DNA of 64,000 nt from Verrucomicrobiales bacterium (GCA_015075445.1 JABTUJ010000004.1:124001-188000), one strand, 5' to 3'. Positions 53,047 to 62,424 are shown, counted from the stretch's first letter. The notes: generated by a model from the sequence alone, not told the origin. Numbers and translations: made by a program.

Positions 53047-54117
53047 ATGCGTGTCTCGATCCGAAACGTCTCGAAGCGGTTCGACCGCACGCCGGTGCTG
53101 CGGGACATCTCGCTCGAGATTGAGGATCGGGAGCTTTTCTTCCTGCTCGGACCCTCCGGCTGCGGCAAAACGACGCTGCTGCGGTTGCTGGCGGGGTTCT
53201 ATCCGCCTGACGCCGGGGAGCTTTGGTTCGGGGAGCAGCGCATGAATGACGTGCCGCCCCACCGGCGCAACACGGGCATGGTGTTTCAGAACTACGCTCT
53301 CTGGCCGCATCTGACGGTAGCCCAGAACGTCGCCTACGGCCTCGAGGTGCGCCGCTGCAGCGCGGCCGAGCGACGCCGGCGCGTGGCCGAGGCGCTGGCG
53401 GTTGTGCAAATGGAGGCCTTCGCGGAACGTTCGCCCAACCAGCTTTCCGGCGGTCAGCAACAGCGCGTGGCCCTGGCGCGTGCCCTGGTGGTGCGGCCGG
53501 ATGTGCTGTTGCTGGACGAGCCGCTGTCGAACCTCGATGCCCGGCTGCGGCTCGAGATGCGAGAGGAGATCCGGCGGATCCACGATGAGACGCGCATCAC
53601 GACGGTGTACGTGACGCACGACCAGAAGGAGGCGTTGTCGATGGCCGATCGCGTGGCGGTGCTGCGGGAAGGCGGCGTCGAGCAGATCGGCGAACCGCGC
53701 CGCATCTACGCGCGGCCGGCGACGCGGTTCGTGGCGGAGTTTGTGGGCGAGACCAACTGGCTCGAGGGCCGCGTGGTGGGCGCCGCCGGCGAACACGGCG
53801 AGGTTGAAACGCGCGCCGGCCGACTGCAGACGGCCAGCCCGGGCGCCCTGACGCCGGGCCAACCCGTCTGGGTGGGGTTCCGGCCGGAAGCGGTGCGGAT
53901 GGGCCCCGGCCTGCCGAACGCGCTGACGGCCAGAGTGCGGCAGGTGACGTATCTCGGAGAGATCGAGCAATACCGCCTCGAACTCGCGGACGGAACGCCG
54001 GTCAAGGCGTTCGAGCAGAATCCCCAGGCGCTGCGCCGTGCCGGCGATGCCCTCGCGGTGCACGTGCGCCCGGAGGACTTGTTTGTCCTGGCGGTGACCC
54101 CCACGTCGGGCCGGTAG
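53047..54117 (+). CDS. ABC transporter ATP-binding protein (FbpC/PotA type)
   Basis: A 356-residue nucleotide-binding domain with Walker A GPSGCGKTT (residues 35-43), signature LSGGQQQRVALARAL, Walker B VLLLDEP and switch His in VTHDQKEAL. The C-terminal part is a TOBE-type regulatory domain (VRQVTYLGEIEQYRLELADG). It probably powers import of the ligand bound by the adjacent binding protein; the transmembrane partner is missing from the window. The stop TAG lies inside the first palindromic repeat. Confidence 0.93.
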   Translation: MRVSIRNVSKRFDRTPVLRDISLEIEDRELFFLLGPSGCGKTTLLRLLAGFYPPDAGELWFGEQRMNDVPPHRRNTGMVFQNYALWPHLTVAQNVAYGLEVRRCSAAERRRRVAEALAVVQMEAFAERSPNQLSGGQQQRVALARALVVRPDVLLLDEPLSNLDARLRLEMREEIRRIHDETRITTVYVTHDQKEALSMADRVAVLREGGVEQIGEPRRIYARPATRFVAEFVGETNWLEGRVVGAAGEHGEVETRAGRLQTASPGALTPGQPVWVGFRPEAVRMGPGLPNALTARVRQVTYLGEIEQYRLELADGTPVKAFEQNPQALRRAGDALAVHVRPEDLFVLAVTPTSGR

Positions 54118-54234
54118 GAGTCGAGGTAACGAGACTCAAGCAAGAGCCTCCTGACGTCGGCTCCTACGGGAGGGGGGCCGGTAGGAGTCGAGGTGACGAG
54201 ACTCAAGCCAGAGCCTCCTGACGTCGGCTCCTAC
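54114..54234. repeat. Two tandem copies of a palindromic repeat
   Basis: 54114-54167 and 54181-54234 are nearly identical, with a 13-bp spacer. Each reads GTAGGAGTCGAGGT...GACGTCGGCTCCTAC, an imperfect palindrome whose right arm is the same family as the rho-proximal repeat (core GCCGACGTSAGGAGGC). It begins within the TAG stop of the ATPase gene. Confidence 0.85.
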
Positions 54235-54311
54235 GGGGGGAGGGACGGTCCTCTCAGGTTTCGTTGATCGGCATCAAAGCCTCGCCTGCGCCGGCGTGTC
54301 AGGCTCCGGCC

Positions 54312-54665
54312 ATGAACAATGCGCTTACGGAAACCATGAGCGAAACCCTTCCCACATCTGACGCCGCGCCGCGCGCGCAGGATCCCGGTGCCCTGACCCT
54401 GGACGTGCGCCTGCTCCTGGCCCGGGGCGAGTCGCCCTGCGGCGCCATCGAGGACGCCGCCGCCCAGGTTGACGTGGGCCAGTCCCTGGTGCTGCTCGTG
54501 CCCTTCGAGCCGGTGCCCCTCTACGCGAAGCTGGGTCAACAAGGCTTCGAAGCGCAGCCCGAGCTCCTCGACGACGGCACCTGGCGGGTGACCTTCGAGC
54601 GGGTGACTGCACCCACGACCGACGCCCCCGCCAACTTGTCCGGCTGCGGGTGCAATCACGGTTGA
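54312..54665 (+). CDS. DUF2249 family protein
   Basis: A 117-residue soluble protein with a DUF2249 domain (LDVRLLLARGESPCGAIEDA, FEPVPLYAKLGQQGFEAQPE), a TusA-like fold often linked to sulfur or nitrogen-oxide metabolism. The C-terminus ends CGCNHG, a possible metal or thiol site. ATG 54312 is used; ATG 54336 (MSETLP) is an alternative. It is isolated, after the palindromic repeats. Confidence 0.75.
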   Translation: MNNALTETMSETLPTSDAAPRAQDPGALTLDVRLLLARGESPCGAIEDAAAQVDVGQSLVLLVPFEPVPLYAKLGQQGFEAQPELLDDGTWRVTFERVTAPTTDAPANLSGCGCNHG

Positions 54666-54781
54666 ACCCACGCTTGCGTGCGGAGTAAGACGCGGGGCAA
54701 AACGGCTTGCCCCGCCCCGCCGCGGCGCCCCAGGATGCGCCGGCGACAGTGCGGTGGCAGGCCGGCCGCCGCCGGCCGGTC

Positions 54782-55891
54782 ATGATGAGAGTACTTCATT
54801 TGCTGGGCGCGACGGAGGATAGCGGGGGCATTCTGACGGTCCTGCGGAACCTGCAGACCGTGACGGCGGGCCAGGGGTACGAGCACCGGGTGCTGGTCAA
54901 CCGGGCGTACCGCGAGCTGCGGAAACCACCCCTCCACTACGTCGTCAGCGAGCATCTGATTCAGGACTCGCCGAGTCACCTGGCGCTGGCGTGGGGGGCA
55001 ATCCGCGCGTTGCCCGAACTGCGGGCCGTGCTGCGTCGCGAGCCCTTCGACGTGCTGCACGCCCACACCCGGGGGTCCTTCGTCATGACGCAGTTCCTCA
55101 CGACTCTCGGGCGACGGCGCATGGTCTTCACCAACCACGGGTTTGCCCGGCGCCGCGGCATGTATCGCTGGGGGGCGCGTCGCCGGCGCCTGATCACCTG
55201 TGTGCTGACGCCGAACATGGCGCGGCATTACGGGTTGGATCTCCACGACCCGAACCTCCGGGTGGTGTCGGAGTGCTGTGGCGATCAGTTCTTCGAGTTA
55301 CCGCCGGCGGCGCGGCGGCCGGCGGAAGCTGACGGTCGGTTGCGGCTGGTGGGGTTGGGTAACCTGGTCGAGTGGAAGAAGTGGCATGTGTTGCTCGAGG
55401 CGATGGGGCGGCTGCCGGCGGCGGAGCGCGCGCGCCTCGAGTTTCACCATTGGGGAACGGCGCCGCACACGCCGGACTGCCAGCTTTACGAGCGGCAGCT
55501 TCAGGCGCTCGTGGTGCGGCATCAACTCGAGGGGACCTGTGTGTTCCATGGGTTGTCGCTGGCGGTCGAGGAGACGCTGGGGGCGGCGGCGTGGTTTGTG
55601 TTGCCGTCGTTGAACGAGCCCTGTTCCGTGGCCTTGATCGAGGCTTTGGCCATGGGTTTGCCGGCGGTCGTCACGGCGAGCGGGGGGAACGTGGACATCG
55701 TGCGGAACGGGGAGACGGGGCTGTTTTTCGAGCCGGATGATGTGGCGGGGCTGGCGCGGTGTCTCGGGCGGATTGCCCGGGGGGAGGCGCCGATGGCCCT
55801 GGCGGCCGAGATTCGGGAGAGCGTGCGGCGACGGAGTGCGACGGCGGTGGCCCGGGATTACACGGCCATCTATTGCTCGCTGTGCCGGTAG
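54782..55891 (+). CDS. Glycosyltransferase family 4
   Basis: A 369-residue GT-B enzyme with RVLHLLGATEDSGGILTVLR at the start, FDVLHAHTRGSFVMTQFLTT in the acceptor half and LNEPCSVALIEALAMGLPAV in the donor half. Start at 54782 (or 54785) begins the conserved region. Its 3' end overlaps the convergent sulfatase-like gene by 22 bp. Confidence 0.87.
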   Translation: MMRVLHLLGATEDSGGILTVLRNLQTVTAGQGYEHRVLVNRAYRELRKPPLHYVVSEHLIQDSPSHLALAWGAIRALPELRAVLRREPFDVLHAHTRGSFVMTQFLTTLGRRRMVFTNHGFARRRGMYRWGARRRRLITCVLTPNMARHYGLDLHDPNLRVVSECCGDQFFELPPAARRPAEADGRLRLVGLGNLVEWKKWHVLLEAMGRLPAAERARLEFHHWGTAPHTPDCQLYERQLQALVVRHQLEGTCVFHGLSLAVEETLGAAAWFVLPSLNEPCSVALIEALAMGLPAVVTASGGNVDIVRNGETGLFFEPDDVAGLARCLGRIARGEAPMALAAEIRESVRRRSATAVARDYTAIYCSLCR

Positions 55892-57477
55892 CGATAGGGC
55901 GGAGGCGCCGGCAACTGACGGGGTTCGAGCCACTGGTAGACGGAGGCCACATCGGTCACCTCGCGTTGAAGGATGGCGAGGATCAAGTCGTGGGTAATGA
56001 CGGTGTTGAGGATGCCCGCGAAGCTCTGACCGGCGTGGTCACCCGGAGGGCAAACGAGGAAGGGGACGCGGTGGTCCAGGCGGCCGTCGTGCACCTCGGC
56101 CTCGCGCCACCAATGATCGGAGCTGACGATGAGCCACGTGCGCGAGTCGAGGCCGGCCTGCCGGATCGCGGCGCGGGTGCGCCCGACGATGCGGTCGACC
56201 AGGACCAGGCTCTGGAAATAACCCGGGACCTTGGGGACCCCCCAGGGCGTGAAGCGGTCTTCGGCGGCCAGGTACACGGCGGGTTTATGGGGCGGGCCGA
56301 GGTGGAGCAGCATGACCTGGTAGGTCGGATCGCCGGCCAACGCCTCGGCCTGGGCAGCGCCGGACCGGCAGATGTCGATGAACAACCGGCGAAGGTGAAC
56401 AGGTTGGAGGAGGTTCTGCAGTTGCCGGGCCAAAGCGACGGAGAACTGATCGGCGCCCACCGGGTCGAAGGACGGCAGCGGCTGCCAGTCGCAGTGGCTC
56501 ACGGCGGGAGCCAGGAGGCGCGAGTACGGATGATACCAGCCGACCAGGGCGGTGTTCGCACCGAGGGCGCGGGCTTGGGAGAAGACGGAGGACTGACGAC
56601 TCCAAGGCACGATTGCGTCGTCGGCTTCGCGGGTCAGGTCCAGCTCTGAGTGACCCGCGACCTTCACGGTGGCGAGGGGGATGCCGGTGATCAGGGCGGG
56701 CAGCGAAATCACCGTGGCGTCGCCGGGCGGGTAGGCATTGGTGGCGACCAGGGCCTGGCGGCTAAGTTCCGCCAGCGCGGGGAGAGACACGGAGTCGGGT
56801 CGCCGCTCGAATGTCAGACGCTGATCCAGTTCGTCGAACACGAGCCACACGACGCGGGGGAGGTCCGGCCGAACGGGGAGGAGCGGCGCGCGGGCCGGGT
56901 CTTCGGTGTGTTGTCGGAGGTGAGTGACCCCGAGGAGGAGCAGGAGGACGCGGGCGAGGGTGAAGAGGGCGAGGGGCGAGAGCAGGCCGACGCCGACCGC
57001 GAGGAGTCGGGCCACGCGGACGTGTTGCCAGCACGCCAGGCCCACAACGAGTGCGGCGGCCGCCCAGCCCAGCGGCGACTTGGCCCAGGCAACGATCCGG
57101 AAATCCGGTATGCCCAGGAGATTGGACCGGGCGAAGTCGATGGGGATCAGCAGGACAAGGAAGAACGCCAGGTGCCCGACCAAGCGCAGCGCGGTCTTAG
57201 GGGTGCGGTTCAGGAAGGACGCGGCTCCCCAAAACAGGAGGGTCATCCAGGCGGTGTTGGCGAGCAGCGCCGCCAGCGAGGGGCCATCCACCCGCGTCTT
57301 GTTGAAATACCCGTAGTCGGCATCGGACAGGAGCGGGAACCAGGAACCGGCGAGCACGAGGTTCGCCAGCGAGAGCGCGAACAGGAAGGTCTTGGCACCG
57401 CGACGGCGCACGTCGTGGACCCTCTCAGGGGCAGGGGCCACGGCCTCTTCGGCAACAACGGCGGCGAGGTCCTTCAC
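55870..57477 (-). CDS. Membrane sulfatase-like / phosphoglycerol transferase-like enzyme
   Basis: A 535-residue protein. The N-terminal half has about five membrane spans (FALSLANLVLAGSWFPLL, LALFTLARVLLLLLG). The C-terminal half is an alkaline-phosphatase superfamily domain with metal-binding VWLVFDE, nucleophile region GDATVISLPALITG and IVSSDHWW. It resembles lipoteichoic-acid-synthase-like transferases and sulfatases; a role in modifying a surface polymer is probable. GTG 57477 overlaps the upstream methyltransferase stop as GTGA. Confidence 0.82.
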   Translation of the reverse strand: MKDLAAVVAEEAVAPAPERVHDVRRRGAKTFLFALSLANLVLAGSWFPLLSDADYGYFNKTRVDGPSLAALLANTAWMTLLFWGAASFLNRTPKTALRLVGHLAFFLVLLIPIDFARSNLLGIPDFRIVAWAKSPLGWAAAALVVGLACWQHVRVARLLAVGVGLLSPLALFTLARVLLLLLGVTHLRQHTEDPARAPLLPVRPDLPRVVWLVFDELDQRLTFERRPDSVSLPALAELSRQALVATNAYPPGDATVISLPALITGIPLATVKVAGHSELDLTREADDAIVPWSRQSSVFSQARALGANTALVGWYHPYSRLLAPAVSHCDWQPLPSFDPVGADQFSVALARQLQNLLQPVHLRRLFIDICRSGAAQAEALAGDPTYQVMLLHLGPPHKPAVYLAAEDRFTPWGVPKVPGYFQSLVLVDRIVGRTRAAIRQAGLDSRTWLIVSSDHWWREAEVHDGRLDHRVPFLVCPPGDHAGQSFAGILNTVITHDLILAILQREVTDVASVYQWLEPRQLPAPPPYRYRHSEQ

Positions 57478-58922
57478 ACGGTGGCGGTCGGTTTCCGGAG
57501 CAGGTAAAGTCGCCGCCGCGACCCCGGGACGTCCGCGGCATCGGCGATGACGCAATGGCGCTGGCAACTGGCCTCGAACCCGGCGGGCGTGAGCGCGGCG
57601 TGGAGGTGGTCACGTCCCCGGGTCAGTTGACGGAACATTTCGTCGGCCGGATCAACGAACTCCAGGACCACCGCATCAGTGGTGAGCTCGGCGGCGAGGT
57701 CGATGACCTCGTCGAGCGGGATGCGCTCGGTGACCAGCAGGTGATGGAGCACCGCGAGCATCAGCAGGCAATCGAACGCGCCGCGGGCCCGTTCCAGGAA
57801 GGCCGGCCATTCCCGGTTGCGCCAGCCGACCGCCGGGCTGGGGCGGGCGAGATTCACGACGAGGGGCAGGAGGTTGAGCCGTTCGGCTTGGGTTCGCTGC
57901 CAGATGGCGCCCACGCAGACCGGGTCGAGGTCAAGCGCGACCACCGCCGCCCCGGCCTTCGCCGCGAGCGCGCTGAAATGGCCGGTGTTGGCGCCGATGT
58001 CCAGGACCCGCCGGGCCTGGACCGTTTTCAAGGCTCGCTCGACGAAGCTCTCCTTGGCGCCAAACGCTTCGCCGCGATAGCTGTGCGTCTGCATGTAGTC
58101 CGACCAGGCGGTGCGGCCGTGGCGAACTGGCTTGAGCCGTTCCAGGGAGCGCGTCAGCCGCCCGAGCAACGACTCGACGATGAAGCGGGCCTTGTCGGGC
58201 GCAGTGGGGCGGGGTTCGTAAAGCGTGGTCGCGGATTTGCGGGAGCCACGACTCAGCCAGGTCGGGACCGAGACCAGGTTCAGGACCGACGGCCGCAGCC
58301 GCGTCAGGTAGCCGCAATGGGCATAGACCTCCTCCGGCTCGAGCCCGTCGCGCCGGTTCAGGAAAACGTCGGCGAGGGGCACGCTCCAGAGGCGATGGGC
58401 CAGGAGGGGCAGCAGGAAGGTGCGGACGAACTGGGCGTAGGGGCGCCACACGGCATCGGCGGGCGCCCGTCGTTCGAAGGAGGGCAGGTCGATCAGCACG
58501 GCCTGACCGGCCTGGAACATGACGTTGAGCGGGGTGGCGTCCTTGAGTCCCCAGCCTTCGGCCAGCGCGAGGCGGGCGATCTCGAGCGTGAGGCGGCCGG
58601 CTTCCCAGAGCATCTCGGGCGGCCACTCGTGGGGATAGCTGGGGAAGGGAATGCGGGGGTGTTCGAAGAGCGCGGCTGCCGGATCGGCCGGGAGCCAGCC
58701 GGGCGGGATCGACGGGTCGGTCGTCAGGGCCTGGCGCTCGTCCGACGTCAGACGGCGGGTCGCGAGAATCAGGGAGCGCTGCTCGAGCGCGGCGGCCGTC
58801 GGGGAACCGAGGAAGGCTTCGAACGCATCCCGGGCCGTGGCGGACACCCAGCGGAGGACCCGGTTCGGGAGAACGCAACAGGTGCCGGCCGGGTCGCGAA
58901 ACGAGACCACGGGCCGGGTCAT
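57474..58922 (-). CDS. Kinase-like domain fused to a class I SAM methyltransferase
   Basis: A 482-residue protein. Residues 100-190 have a kinase-like catalytic loop (GWGLKDATPLNVMF) and a DFG-like IDLPSFE, though the first His is missing and the N-lobe is short. Residues 300-480 are a methyltransferase with SAM motif I VLDIGANTGHFSALAAK and VALDLDPVCVG. Domain pairs like this occur in polysaccharide-modification loci. It overlaps both neighbours (ATGA at 58919-58922, GTGA at 57474-57477), forming the centre of a three-gene operon. Confidence 0.85.
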   Translation of the reverse strand: MTRPVVSFRDPAGTCCVLPNRVLRWVSATARDAFEAFLGSPTAAALEQRSLILATRRLTSDERQALTTDPSIPPGWLPADPAAALFEHPRIPFPSYPHEWPPEMLWEAGRLTLEIARLALAEGWGLKDATPLNVMFQAGQAVLIDLPSFERRAPADAVWRPYAQFVRTFLLPLLAHRLWSVPLADVFLNRRDGLEPEEVYAHCGYLTRLRPSVLNLVSVPTWLSRGSRKSATTLYEPRPTAPDKARFIVESLLGRLTRSLERLKPVRHGRTAWSDYMQTHSYRGEAFGAKESFVERALKTVQARRVLDIGANTGHFSALAAKAGAAVVALDLDPVCVGAIWQRTQAERLNLLPLVVNLARPSPAVGWRNREWPAFLERARGAFDCLLMLAVLHHLLVTERIPLDEVIDLAAELTTDAVVLEFVDPADEMFRQLTRGRDHLHAALTPAGFEASCQRHCVIADAADVPGSRRRLYLLRKPTATV

Positions 58923-59122
58923 CTTCCGTGGGGCTCAGGGGGCAGGGGGCCAGGCTTCGCCGCGGCATCCGAATGGCTCTTTCCTCGGAACAGTTTGCGG
59001 AAGAGCCCGAAGAGCCATTCCCGGGTCTGTTTGAGGTAGAACACCAATCCGACGAAGAAGGCGACCACCGCCTGCCAGATCAGCAGGCCGGAGCCGGGAT
59101 CGATGTAAGCCCACACGTTCAT
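58919..59122 (-). CDS. Small membrane protein
   Basis: A 67-residue protein with YIDPGSGLLIWQAVVAFFVG, a single membrane span, and a positively charged cytoplasmic tail (REWLFGLFRKLFRGKSH). The YIDPGSG start is typical of small proteins found at glycan loci. It is the first gene of the three-gene operon, overlapping the methyltransferase start by 4 bp. Confidence 0.75.
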   Translation of the reverse strand: MNVWAYIDPGSGLLIWQAVVAFFVGLVFYLKQTREWLFGLFRKLFRGKSHSDAAAKPGPLPPEPHGR

Positions 59123-59250
59123 TCGGCCGTCACCTTAACGTAACCAAGGCACTCGGAAGCAAGCCCGAATTCCCCCGCGAGGAGGCCGCATCCCGCCCGG
59201 TTTGGCCGGTTTGGCCTTTGCAGGCCGCGCGAGGTTTCTACACTCGCCGC

Positions 59251-60267
59251 ATGAATGCTGGAGCTCTGGGGCCGTTTCCGATTTACCGGCCCCGACGGTT
59301 GCGACAATCGGCGGTACTGCGGCGGATGGTGGCGGAGACGCGGCTGAGTGTGGACCAACTGGTGCTGCCGCTGTTCGTCCGCGCCGGCCGCAAGCTCCGC
59401 CGCCCCGTTGCCTCGATGCCGGGCGTCTTCCAGTTGTCGCCGGACGAACTGGTGGAGGACGCGCGGCGGGCGCACGAGGTGGGCGTGCCGGCGGTGCTCC
59501 TGTTCGGAATCCCGGAGCGGAAGGACGCGAAGGCCTCGGGGGCGTATGCCGCCAACGGGATCGTGCAAGAGGCCGTGCGGCAGTTGAAGCGGGAGTTGCC
59601 CTCGCTGGTGGTGATCACCGACGTCTGCCTCTGCGAGTACATGAGTCACGGCCACTGCGGCGTGGTCGCGAAAGGACCGAAGGGCGCGCGGATTCTCAAC
59701 GACCCCACCCTCGATCTGCTGGCGCGGTCGGCGGTGAGCCACGCCGAGGCGGGGGCGGATCTGGTGGCTCCGAGCGACATGATGGACGGGCGGGTGGGCG
59801 CGATTCGGGCGGCGCTGGACCGGGCCGGGTTCAGCGACACGCCGATCATGGCTTACGCCGCCAAGTTCGCCTCGGCGTTCTACGGGCCGTTCCGGGAGGC
59901 GGCGGAATCCGCGCCGCAGTTCGGCGACCGGAGGAGCTATCAGATGGCGGGGACGAACCCGGAGGAAGCCCTGCGGGAGGTGGCGCTCGACCTGCGGGAG
60001 GGGGCGGACATTGTGATGGTGAAGCCGGCGCTCGCGTACCTGGACGTGTTGTGGCGGGTGAAGGCGGAGTTTGGCTGCCCGACGGCGGCCTACGCGGTGA
60101 GCGGCGAGTACTCGATGGTGAAGGCCGCCGCGGCGCGAGGGTGGTTGGATGAACGGGCCGTCACGCTGGAGTGCCTGCTGGCGATTGCCCGGGCGGGCGC
60201 GGACTTGCTGATCACGTACGCGGCGCCGGACGTCGCGCGGTGGCTGAAGGAACCGCCGGGCGGCTGA
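59251..60267 (+). CDS. hemB: Delta-aminolevulinic acid dehydratase (porphobilinogen synthase)
   Basis: A 338-residue enzyme that condenses two 5-aminolevulinate molecules in haem synthesis. The zinc site is Cys-rich (DVCLCEYMSHGHCG), so it is the zinc-dependent type. Schiff-base lysines are in AYAAKFASAFYGPFREAA and VMVKPALAYLDVLW. The ATG at 59251 gives the family N-terminus (YRPRRLRQSAVLRRM). It is divergent from the small membrane protein operon and convergent with the FHA gene, 6 bp away. Confidence 0.96.
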   Translation: MNAGALGPFPIYRPRRLRQSAVLRRMVAETRLSVDQLVLPLFVRAGRKLRRPVASMPGVFQLSPDELVEDARRAHEVGVPAVLLFGIPERKDAKASGAYAANGIVQEAVRQLKRELPSLVVITDVCLCEYMSHGHCGVVAKGPKGARILNDPTLDLLARSAVSHAEAGADLVAPSDMMDGRVGAIRAALDRAGFSDTPIMAYAAKFASAFYGPFREAAESAPQFGDRRSYQMAGTNPEEALREVALDLREGADIVMVKPALAYLDVLWRVKAEFGCPTAAYAVSGEYSMVKAAAARGWLDERAVTLECLLAIARAGADLLITYAAPDVARWLKEPPGG

Positions 60268-60273
60268 TCCACC

Positions 60274-60792
60274 TCAGACGCGGAAGATCGAGTAGAGGAT
60301 CAAGCCGATGATGATCACGCCCAGGACCAGGAAGCCGATCAACATCATCTTGTTCAGCTTGTCGCTCTTCTTGGCGAACGCCGTGCCCACGGGCTTGCCC
60401 GGGTTCTCCAGTTCGTCGAGCTTCACCCCGCCGATGGGCATGGTGTGGGCCTGCTGTTTCTTGGCGGCAGGCGCCGGGGCGGCAGCGGCGGCAGCGGCGG
60501 GAGGGGTCCCGTTTTCGAGGCGCAGTTCGATCTGACCCAGGCGCAGCGTTTCGCCCGGCTTGAGGATCGCCTCTTTGATCTGCTGGTTGTTGACGAAGGT
60601 GCCGTTGGTCGAGTTGAGGTCCTTGACGTGGACCTGGCCACTGTCCAGCCACACCTCGCAATGGTGTCCCGAAATCGAGGCCTCGGCGAGCCGGAAGGCA
60701 TTGTCTTCCAGTCGCCCCACAGTGGTTCGCTCGGCCTTCAGTTCGAGAACGGCACCGGCGAACCCTTCAGTCAGGACTACAAGCTTGGCCAT
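60274..60792 (-). CDS. FHA-domain protein with C-terminal membrane anchor
   Basis: A 172-residue protein. The N-terminal FHA domain (VGRLEDN, SISGHHCEV, DLNSTNGTFVNN) binds phosphothreonine peptides. An Ala/Pro-rich linker and a single C-terminal membrane helix (MMLIGFLVLGVIIIGLILYS) follow. It is probably tail-anchored, with the FHA domain in the cytoplasm. No Ser/Thr kinase gene is in the window. Confidence 0.88.
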   Translation of the reverse strand: MAKLVVLTEGFAGAVLELKAERTTVGRLEDNAFRLAEASISGHHCEVWLDSGQVHVKDLNSTNGTFVNNQQIKEAILKPGETLRLGQIELRLENGTPPAAAAAAAPAPAAKKQQAHTMPIGGVKLDELENPGKPVGTAFAKKSDKLNKMMLIGFLVLGVIIIGLILYSIFRV

Positions 60793-60867
60793 CGGGCAGG
60801 ACGCGTGGGGGCGATTATTGATGCAGGCGGCGCCAAGTCAAACGGTTTTGCTTTCAACGTTTTGCCG

Positions 60868-62424
60868 TCACTTGAGTTCCGGGAGACCCAGGACGTCCAG
60901 CACCGCGTCGAGCCGGAAGTCGGTTCCCTGCTCGCGGTTCTGCCGGTCCAGGTAATGGACTTGCGTCTTCATCCACTCGACAAGTTTGGGTCGGAGCCCC
61001 GGATCCTGGGCGGCTTCCCGGGGTGACTTGCCCCCGAGGGCCGGGACCGCGGTCTCCAGCAGGCTTTGGCATTTCCGCTCGTGCGCCTCCCGCAAGGCCT
61101 CGAGCGGCGCCGGCTCATTTCCACCCCCGCTGGCCGGAGCCGGGGTCTGTTCCGGTGGTGCGGGAGGTGTGGCCTCCGGGAAGAGAGCCTGCTGGGCAAG
61201 GCCCACGGTGGCTTCCTGTCGGCGACGGTCGGCGACCACCTCCGTGAGGTTGACCACGCTTTCTTCTTCGAAACCGATCCGGCCTTCCAGATACCGCTCG
61301 AGCTGGCGCCGGGCAAAGGCATGCTTGGCCTTCGAGAGGGTCTCGACCACCAGCCTTTCGGGGTAGAAACGCAGTTTGCCCACGGTCCCAACCCCTTCGA
61401 CCTGCTTGTCCAGGTGAACCGAGCCGCGCAGATCTTCCTCGAGCGCCGCGGACTCGCCGAGACGCAGCCACTGGTAGGCCGCCAGCGGCTGGGCGAAGGC
61501 CCCCTCGGCCTGGGGCGTCTCGGCACGGAACTCCGGTTTTCCGCGCAGCACCGTTTCGATCTCCTCCCGCGGTGCCCGGTAGCTGTACGCGGCCAGGCAC
61601 TCGTGCATGTCCATCTGGTGGATCAACCGCTCGTTGTAAGCCTGCCGCGCAGCCAGGAGCAGTTCGACAGCATGCGCGAACGACCGGCTGAGGAAGTCCT
61701 TCAGCGTCCGGCCGGGCATCGTGGTGGCCGCGGCGGCGTGCTCCGCACGCACCCGGCCTTCCCAGTCGGACCAGAGATGGTGGGGCACCTCGAAGGTTGG
61801 CACGCCCAGCCGCGAGAAGTGCGGGTAGTGCGTCAGGTAGGTCAGCAGGCGGGCGAACCGGGCGGTTTCACGACTGAAGCCCGGGTTGAACACGACGAAG
61901 GGTGGCCGGTCCGGCTCGAACAGATCGCGGACGAGAAAGGAGCGGGCATCCAGGCGGCGATCCAGCTCGACCACCGTGGCCCGGGCGTGGCGCCGGTGCG
62001 CAGTCATCACCCGTTCGTCGTTGTTCAGGCCAGGAAAGCCCGCCGCTTCCCAGGCCTCGACCACGGGGCGCCCCTCGGCGTCCCGTTCGAGCATCAGGTG
62101 CACCATCACCAGTTGGAGCACGGCACCCTCCACCTTGGTCACCTGGTCCTGGACGGGAGGCTCGCACTCGCGCAAGCGGGCCTGCAGGGCGTCGCGCCCG
62201 AGCCGGTCATTGAGGAACCGAAGCGCTTTCGTGACCCACTCGAGCTCGAGCCGGGTCCAGATTTCGGGCGGCGCGGCCGTGCCGAAGGGGAAGTGCGGAC
62301 AGTGGGCGGGGCAGGCGAGCTGGCTGCCGCGTTGCCGGCCGCAGTCCGCTGCGCTGATGAACGTCTGCAATGCCGGACAATCGCGTCGCTTCTTGCCCGG
62401 CATTTTCACGGGGTCGGTGGTCAT
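60868..62424 (-). CDS. Protein of unknown function with N-terminal cysteine cluster
   Basis: A 518-residue protein. The N-terminus has a Cys motif (RDCPALQTFISAADC, then LACPAHCPHFPF) that could bind zinc. The central region is helical and charged, without a recognised catalytic motif (FVVFNPGFSRETARFARLLT). The C-terminus has LGGKSPREAAQDPGLRPKLV, similar to the C-terminal part of MbcA/ParS-like (DUF2384) antitoxins. ATG 62424 is preferred; ATG 62403 is an alternative. The symporter gene diverges 216 bp away. Function unknown. Confidence 0.6.
   Translation of the reverse strand: MTTDPVKMPGKKRRDCPALQTFISAADCGRQRGSQLACPAHCPHFPFGTAAPPEIWTRLELEWVTKALRFLNDRLGRDALQARLRECEPPVQDQVTKVEGAVLQLVMVHLMLERDAEGRPVVEAWEAAGFPGLNNDERVMTAHRRHARATVVELDRRLDARSFLVRDLFEPDRPPFVVFNPGFSRETARFARLLTYLTHYPHFSRLGVPTFEVPHHLWSDWEGRVRAEHAAAATTMPGRTLKDFLSRSFAHAVELLLAARQAYNERLIHQMDMHECLAAYSYRAPREEIETVLRGKPEFRAETPQAEGAFAQPLAAYQWLRLGESAALEEDLRGSVHLDKQVEGVGTVGKLRFYPERLVVETLSKAKHAFARRQLERYLEGRIGFEEESVVNLTEVVADRRRQEATVGLAQQALFPEATPPAPPEQTPAPASGGGNEPAPLEALREAHERKCQSLLETAVPALGGKSPREAAQDPGLRPKLVEWMKTQVHYLDRQNREQGTDFRLDAVLDVLGLPELK

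Noticed and set aside
51658..54063. 801-codon minus-strand frame opposite the ABC genes
   Set aside because: It mirrors two recognised genes and has no domain pattern of its own; common in high-GC DNA.
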